The notes beneath the pieces were generated by a model, which had not been told where the DNA came from, ran no database searches, and saw nothing but the letters and a program-made list of their open reading frames with translations. A stretch of DNA of 64,000 bases, taken from Streptomyces armeniacus (GTDB lineage Bacteria; Actinomycetota; Actinomycetes; Streptomycetales; Streptomycetaceae). The position numbers were made by a program, and so were the translations under genes. This document shows, in pieces, positions 62,477 to 64,000 of this stretch. Numbering within the stretch: the stretch's first letter is position 1; every line of letters starts with the position of its first letter. The DNA lies in the NCBI RefSeq assembly GCF_003355155.1, contig NZ_CP031320.1, positions 7,867,919 through 7,931,918 of the forward strand, in the 5' to 3' direction.

Positions 62477-63922
62477 ATGTCAGGCGCACGAGATCCACTG
62501 ACCGCGGTCACCGACGCGTTCACCAGCTTCCTCTTCGGCAAGACGGAGACGACACGCCTGCCGGTACGCACCTCCACGGGCCAGGCCCAGGCGGTGTATC
62601 TGCCGACGGCGGCCCCCGGCCTCGGCGACTCCGGCGTGATCATCGGCCGCGAGGTCTACAGCGGCAAGGGCTACATCTACGACCCCTTCCAGCTCTACGG
62701 CCAGCAACTCCCCGCCCCCCACTGGCTGGTGCTCGGCGAGTCCGGCAACGGCAAGTCGGCGCTGGAGAAGACGTACGTGCTGCGGCAGCTCCGGTTCCGC
62801 GACCGGCAGGTCGTGGTGCTGGACGCGCAGGGCGAGGACGGCGTCGGCGAATGGAACCTGATCGCCGAGGAGATGGGCATCACGCCCATCCGGCTCGACC
62901 CCACCGCCGCCCTCGACCAGGGCATACGTCTCAACCCGCTGGACCCGGCGATCACCACCACCGGCCAGCTCGCGCTGCTCCGCACGATCATCGAAGTGGC
63001 GATGGGGCACGGCCTGGACGAGCGTTCCGGTTTCGCGCTGAAGGTGGCCCACGCGTACGTCAACGCCACCATCGCCGACCGGCAGCCCGTCCTCACCGAC
63101 ATCGTCGAGCAACTCCGCCATCCGGAACCGGAGTCGGCGCAGGCCATGAACGTCGCGCTGGAGGACGTACGCGCCTGGGGCCTCGACGTCGCCCTGGTGC
63201 TGGACCGGCTGGTCGACGGTGACCTGCGCGGCATGTTCGACGGGCCGACGACCGTAGGCATCGACCTGGACGCGCCGCTGATCGTCTTCGACCTCTCGCA
63301 CATCGACCGGAACTCGATCGCGATGCCCATCCTGATGGCCATCGTGGGCGTCTGGCTGGAGCACACCTGGATCCGCCCCGACCGCCGGAAGCGCATCTTC
63401 CTGGTGGAGGAGGCGTGGCACATCATCAACAGCCCGTTCGTCGCGCAGCTGTTCCAGCGGCTGCTGAAGTTCGGGCGGCGGCTGGGCCTTTCGTTCGTGG
63501 CGGTGGTCCACCACCTGTCGGACGTGGTCGACGGCGCGGCGGCGCGCGAGGCCGCCGCGATCCTCAAGATGGCCTCGACCAGAACCATCTACGCCCAGAA
63601 AGCCGACGAGGCGAGAGCCACCGGCAAGGTGCTGGGCCTGCCGCGCTGGGCCGTCGAGATCATCCCGACTCTCTCGCCGGGCATAGCGGTGTGGGACGTG
63701 AACGGCAACGTGCAGGTCGTCAAGCACCTCATCACCGAGGCCGAACGGCCGCTCGTCTTCACCGACCGCGCGATGACCGAGGCGGCCCCCGCAAGGCAGC
63801 CGGAAGCACCCTCGCTCGACGCGGAACTGGAGGCGGAAACGGAGGCGCGCGCCATGGCCATGGAGCACGTGTCGGGACCACACGGGGAACCTGACGGCTC
63901 CTCCGCGTCCACGGTGGCCTGA
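62477..63922 (+). CDS. VirB4-like conjugation ATPase
   Basis: ATPase of 481 aa. Walker A GESGNGKS at 87-94, Walker B RIFLVEEAWHII at about 305-315, followed by LKFGRRLGLSFVAVVHHLSDV and LGLPRWAVEIIPTLSPGIAVW, the arrangement of VirB4/TraC-type motors. GAGAGGAGGAGG precedes the ATG. Powers transfer or channel assembly together with the upstream protein. The C-terminal 50 residues are Ala/Glu-rich. Confidence 0.92.
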   Translation: MSGARDPLTAVTDAFTSFLFGKTETTRLPVRTSTGQAQAVYLPTAAPGLGDSGVIIGREVYSGKGYIYDPFQLYGQQLPAPHWLVLGESGNGKSALEKTYVLRQLRFRDRQVVVLDAQGEDGVGEWNLIAEEMGITPIRLDPTAALDQGIRLNPLDPAITTTGQLALLRTIIEVAMGHGLDERSGFALKVAHAYVNATIADRQPVLTDIVEQLRHPEPESAQAMNVALEDVRAWGLDVALVLDRLVDGDLRGMFDGPTTVGIDLDAPLIVFDLSHIDRNSIAMPILMAIVGVWLEHTWIRPDRRKRIFLVEEAWHIINSPFVAQLFQRLLKFGRRLGLSFVAVVHHLSDVVDGAAAREAAAILKMASTRTIYAQKADEARATGKVLGLPRWAVEIIPTLSPGIAVWDVNGNVQVVKHLITEAERPLVFTDRAMTEAAPARQPEAPSLDAELEAETEARAMAMEHVSGPHGEPDGSSASTVA

Positions 63923-63924
63923 CC

Positions 63925-64000
63925 GTGCCGCCGTACGAGCAGCGGGGCAGGCCCGGAGGCTCCGGCGGAGGACGCGGGCGGTACGGGCGGGACGGACGGG
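63925..64000 (+). CDS. Start of next transfer-operon gene (partial)
   Basis: A GTG 2 bases after the VirB4 stop opens a frame VPPYEQRGRPGGSGGGRGRY that runs off the window. Gly/Arg-rich, as many transfer-operon N-termini are. Too short to identify. Confidence 0.4.
   Translation, partial: MPPYEQRGRPGGSGGGRGRYGRDGR

Noticed and set aside
1-64000. CRISPR arrays, rRNA and intact tRNA genes
   Set aside because: None seen: no regularly spaced repeats and no complete tRNA or rRNA signature on either strand.

Overview
The window is very GC-rich, with strong third-position GC in every real gene. Its gene families are typical of Streptomyces or a close relative: conservons (CvnABCD), XRE/DUF397 pairs, an RsbW-like ATPase, a modular type I polyketide synthase, two GH92 mannosidases, SCO6880/VirB4-type transfer genes and T7SS-associated RHS toxins.

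The key fact for any reader is that this is not one contiguous piece of chromosome. At five places (5184-5272, 15263-15393, 20234-20381, 43115-43296, 56341-56464) the sequence contains degraded Illumina Nextera adapters (mosaic end plus P5/P7 tails), usually two back to back, and the genes on both sides are cut at those points. Further joins without an obvious adapter lie near 35, 9995, 10282, 24959, 29690, 34247, 38798, 52755, 60608 and 60808. Gene order across these points should not be trusted.

Layout. 35-5183: conservon cvnABCD on the minus strand (CvnD cut) and the tail of another CvnD. 5295-8490: ABC sugar importer (binding protein and two permeases). 8607-10341: fragments of a PQQ-propeller protein (probably a kinase), a P1B metal ATPase and an IS982-like transposase. 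10449-15262: VOC, RsbW-like ATPase, XRE regulator plus a triplicated DUF397 protein, SUFU-like protein, GNAT, truncated SDR. 15528-20233: RHS partner gene and RHS body without its toxin tip. 20443-29423: SDR/TetR pair with palindromic operators, Phd antitoxin, GH92, and small enzymes (GNAT, F420/PPOX, VOC, aldo/keto reductase). 29559-34247: IS481 fragment, a PKS module piece (AT-DH-KR-ACP) and the start of the next PKS protein. 34510-37290: DUF2201-like metallopeptidase/VWA protein and a hypothetical protein. 37584-38798: an RHS tip with a colicin D-like domain and its neighbour, a candidate immunity gene. 39045-43038: CPA2 antiporter with TrkA-C partner, ArsR, small membrane proteins. 43298-47596: RibD-like fragment, DODA dioxygenase, DoxX/MarR, TetR/DUF1772, a frameshifted gene. 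47757-51030: HpaI aldolase, 2-hydroxyacid dehydrogenase, Nramp-like transporter. 51205-56297: thaumatin-like protein, internally deleted lactate permease with its LldR-like regulator and operators, second GH92. 56464-57402: RHS tip with an Stv-like domain and a candidate immunity gene. 57565-60303: methyltransferase, XRE/DUF397 and three small genes. 60608-60808: malate synthase scrap. 60878-64000: PrgI/SCO6880 and VirB4-like conjugation genes.

The most informative biology is the RHS system. The body at 16061-20233 ends exactly at the core-to-tip boundary, and two different tips with candidate immunity genes begin exactly at the matching linker 18 kb and 36 kb away. This is what an assembler would produce from several RHS genes that share a core but carry different toxins.
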